Part shown: in pieces, positions 63,808-64,000 of the stretch
Numbering within the stretch: the stretch's first letter is position 1
How the letters are laid out: every line of letters starts with the position of its first letter
Assembly: GCF_006483455.1 (NCBI RefSeq)
Contig: NZ_PPPU01000028.1
Coordinates: 113,457 to 177,456 of the forward strand
Source: Methylomonas koyamae
Lineage (GTDB): Bacteria > Pseudomonadota > Gammaproteobacteria > Methylococcales > Methylomonadaceae
Direction: 5' to 3'
DNA length: 64,000 nt
Translations under genes and position numbers: made by a program
The notes under the pieces: generated by a model
Seen by the model: the letters and a program-made list of their open reading frames with translations, nothing else
Told to the model about the DNA's origin: nothing
The model's database searches: none

Positions 63808-64000
63808 CCGTAGCTTTTGAACGGAATAGCCCGAAGGGGCGATGCATGGATGCGTCGCGTTGCATGCAGGGGCTGGGAGCCCCTTCAGGCAACCCCGTTC
63901 AAAAGCGAGGAGCCCAGGATAAAAGCGGCATCCGGGTCGCCTTTTCTTTGGATACTTTCTTTTGGCGATGCAAAAGAAAGTATCTCGGCTGTCGGGCCGA
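63808..64000 (-). repeat. Intergenic repeat, copy B, with long inverted stem, cut by the window edge
   Basis: From 64000 back to 63915 the minus strand reads almost the same as copy A (62854-62940). The part from 63808 to 63905 is a large hairpin: CTTTTGAACGG near its left end pairs with CCGTTCAAAAG near 63894-63904, and inner arms such as GGGGCT/AGCCCC occur. The window stops at the start of the repeat core, so the true outer boundary is not seen. Confidence 0.8.

Noticed and set aside
1..64000. CRISPR arrays, prophage, transposase, integrase or plasmid origin
   Set aside because: I found no regularly spaced repeats with unique spacers, no phage genes and no transposase or integrase proteins in the six frames. 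The repeat-bounded segment at the right end has no visible transposase.

Overview
The window reads as chromosome of a methylotrophic gammaproteobacterium, most likely a type I methanotroph of the Methylomonas/Methylobacter kind. The main evidence is a cluster (about 49.1-59.6 kb) for tetrahydromethanopterin (H4MPT)-linked formaldehyde oxidation and its cofactors (fae, mch, mfnB, several ATP-grasp ligases and a hydantoinase-like ATPase). Gammaproteobacterial families surround it (OadGAB, MdtABC, GcvR-like/Bcp, SlyD, GreB). No methane monooxygenase, 16S gene or other species marker lies here, so the taxon is inferred.

Layout: (1) 1-7.6 kb, an mdtABC-type RND efflux operon on the minus strand, with the start of an outer-membrane factor lipoprotein cut by the left edge. 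(2) 8-17 kb, a membrane PilZ protein, an MFS transporter, greB, slyD, a PAS/GGDEF/EAL protein, mepA and an acyltransferase. (3) 17.4-21.1 kb, pgaBCD for poly-N-acetylglucosamine; pgaA is not present. (4) 21.2-25.7 kb, a GcvR-like ACT protein with Bcp, then oadGAB. (5) 25.9-38.2 kb, a surface-glycan cluster whose middle (about 26.4-35.1 kb) is clearly AT-richer than the rest: glycosyltransferases, a flippase, three or four methyltransferase-type proteins, an epimerase-like SDR and a sugar aminotransferase. (6) 38.2-44.1 kb, a lexA-imuA-imuB-dnaE2 SOS mutagenesis operon with a CTG-N10-CAG LexA box. (7) 44.3-48.1 kb, an MBOAT acyltransferase, an SGNH-like partner and an alpha/beta hydrolase. (8) 48.2-49 kb, a double receiver protein whose first domain is degenerate. 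(9) 49.1-59.6 kb, the C1/cofactor cluster, interrupted by a chemoreceptor-like gene. (10) 59.6-64 kb, tRNA-Ser(UGA), a polysaccharide deacetylase, an Rrf2 regulator with sufB, and then a dense array of palindromes and inverted repeats around a small AT-rich membrane gene.

How the parts work together: Fae condenses formaldehyde with H4MPT and Mch opens methenyl-H4MPT. The neighbouring MfnB, MfnD-like, RimK-like, OrfY-like, HisA-like, CitG-like and hydantoinase-like genes probably build H4MPT and methylofuran. A second theme is cyclic di-GMP and envelope polysaccharide (PilZ, GGDEF/EAL, PgaCD). A third is stress-induced mutagenesis (LexA/ImuAB/DnaE2). A fourth is Fe-S assembly control (Rrf2 and sufB with an operator-like promoter).

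The points most worth a second look are the unassigned cofactor enzymes, the inverted-repeat-bounded region after sufB, the lone pgaBCD, the composition break inside the first glycan glycosyltransferase, the SDR lacking its catalytic Tyr and the His/Glu-rich membrane domain on the PilZ protein.
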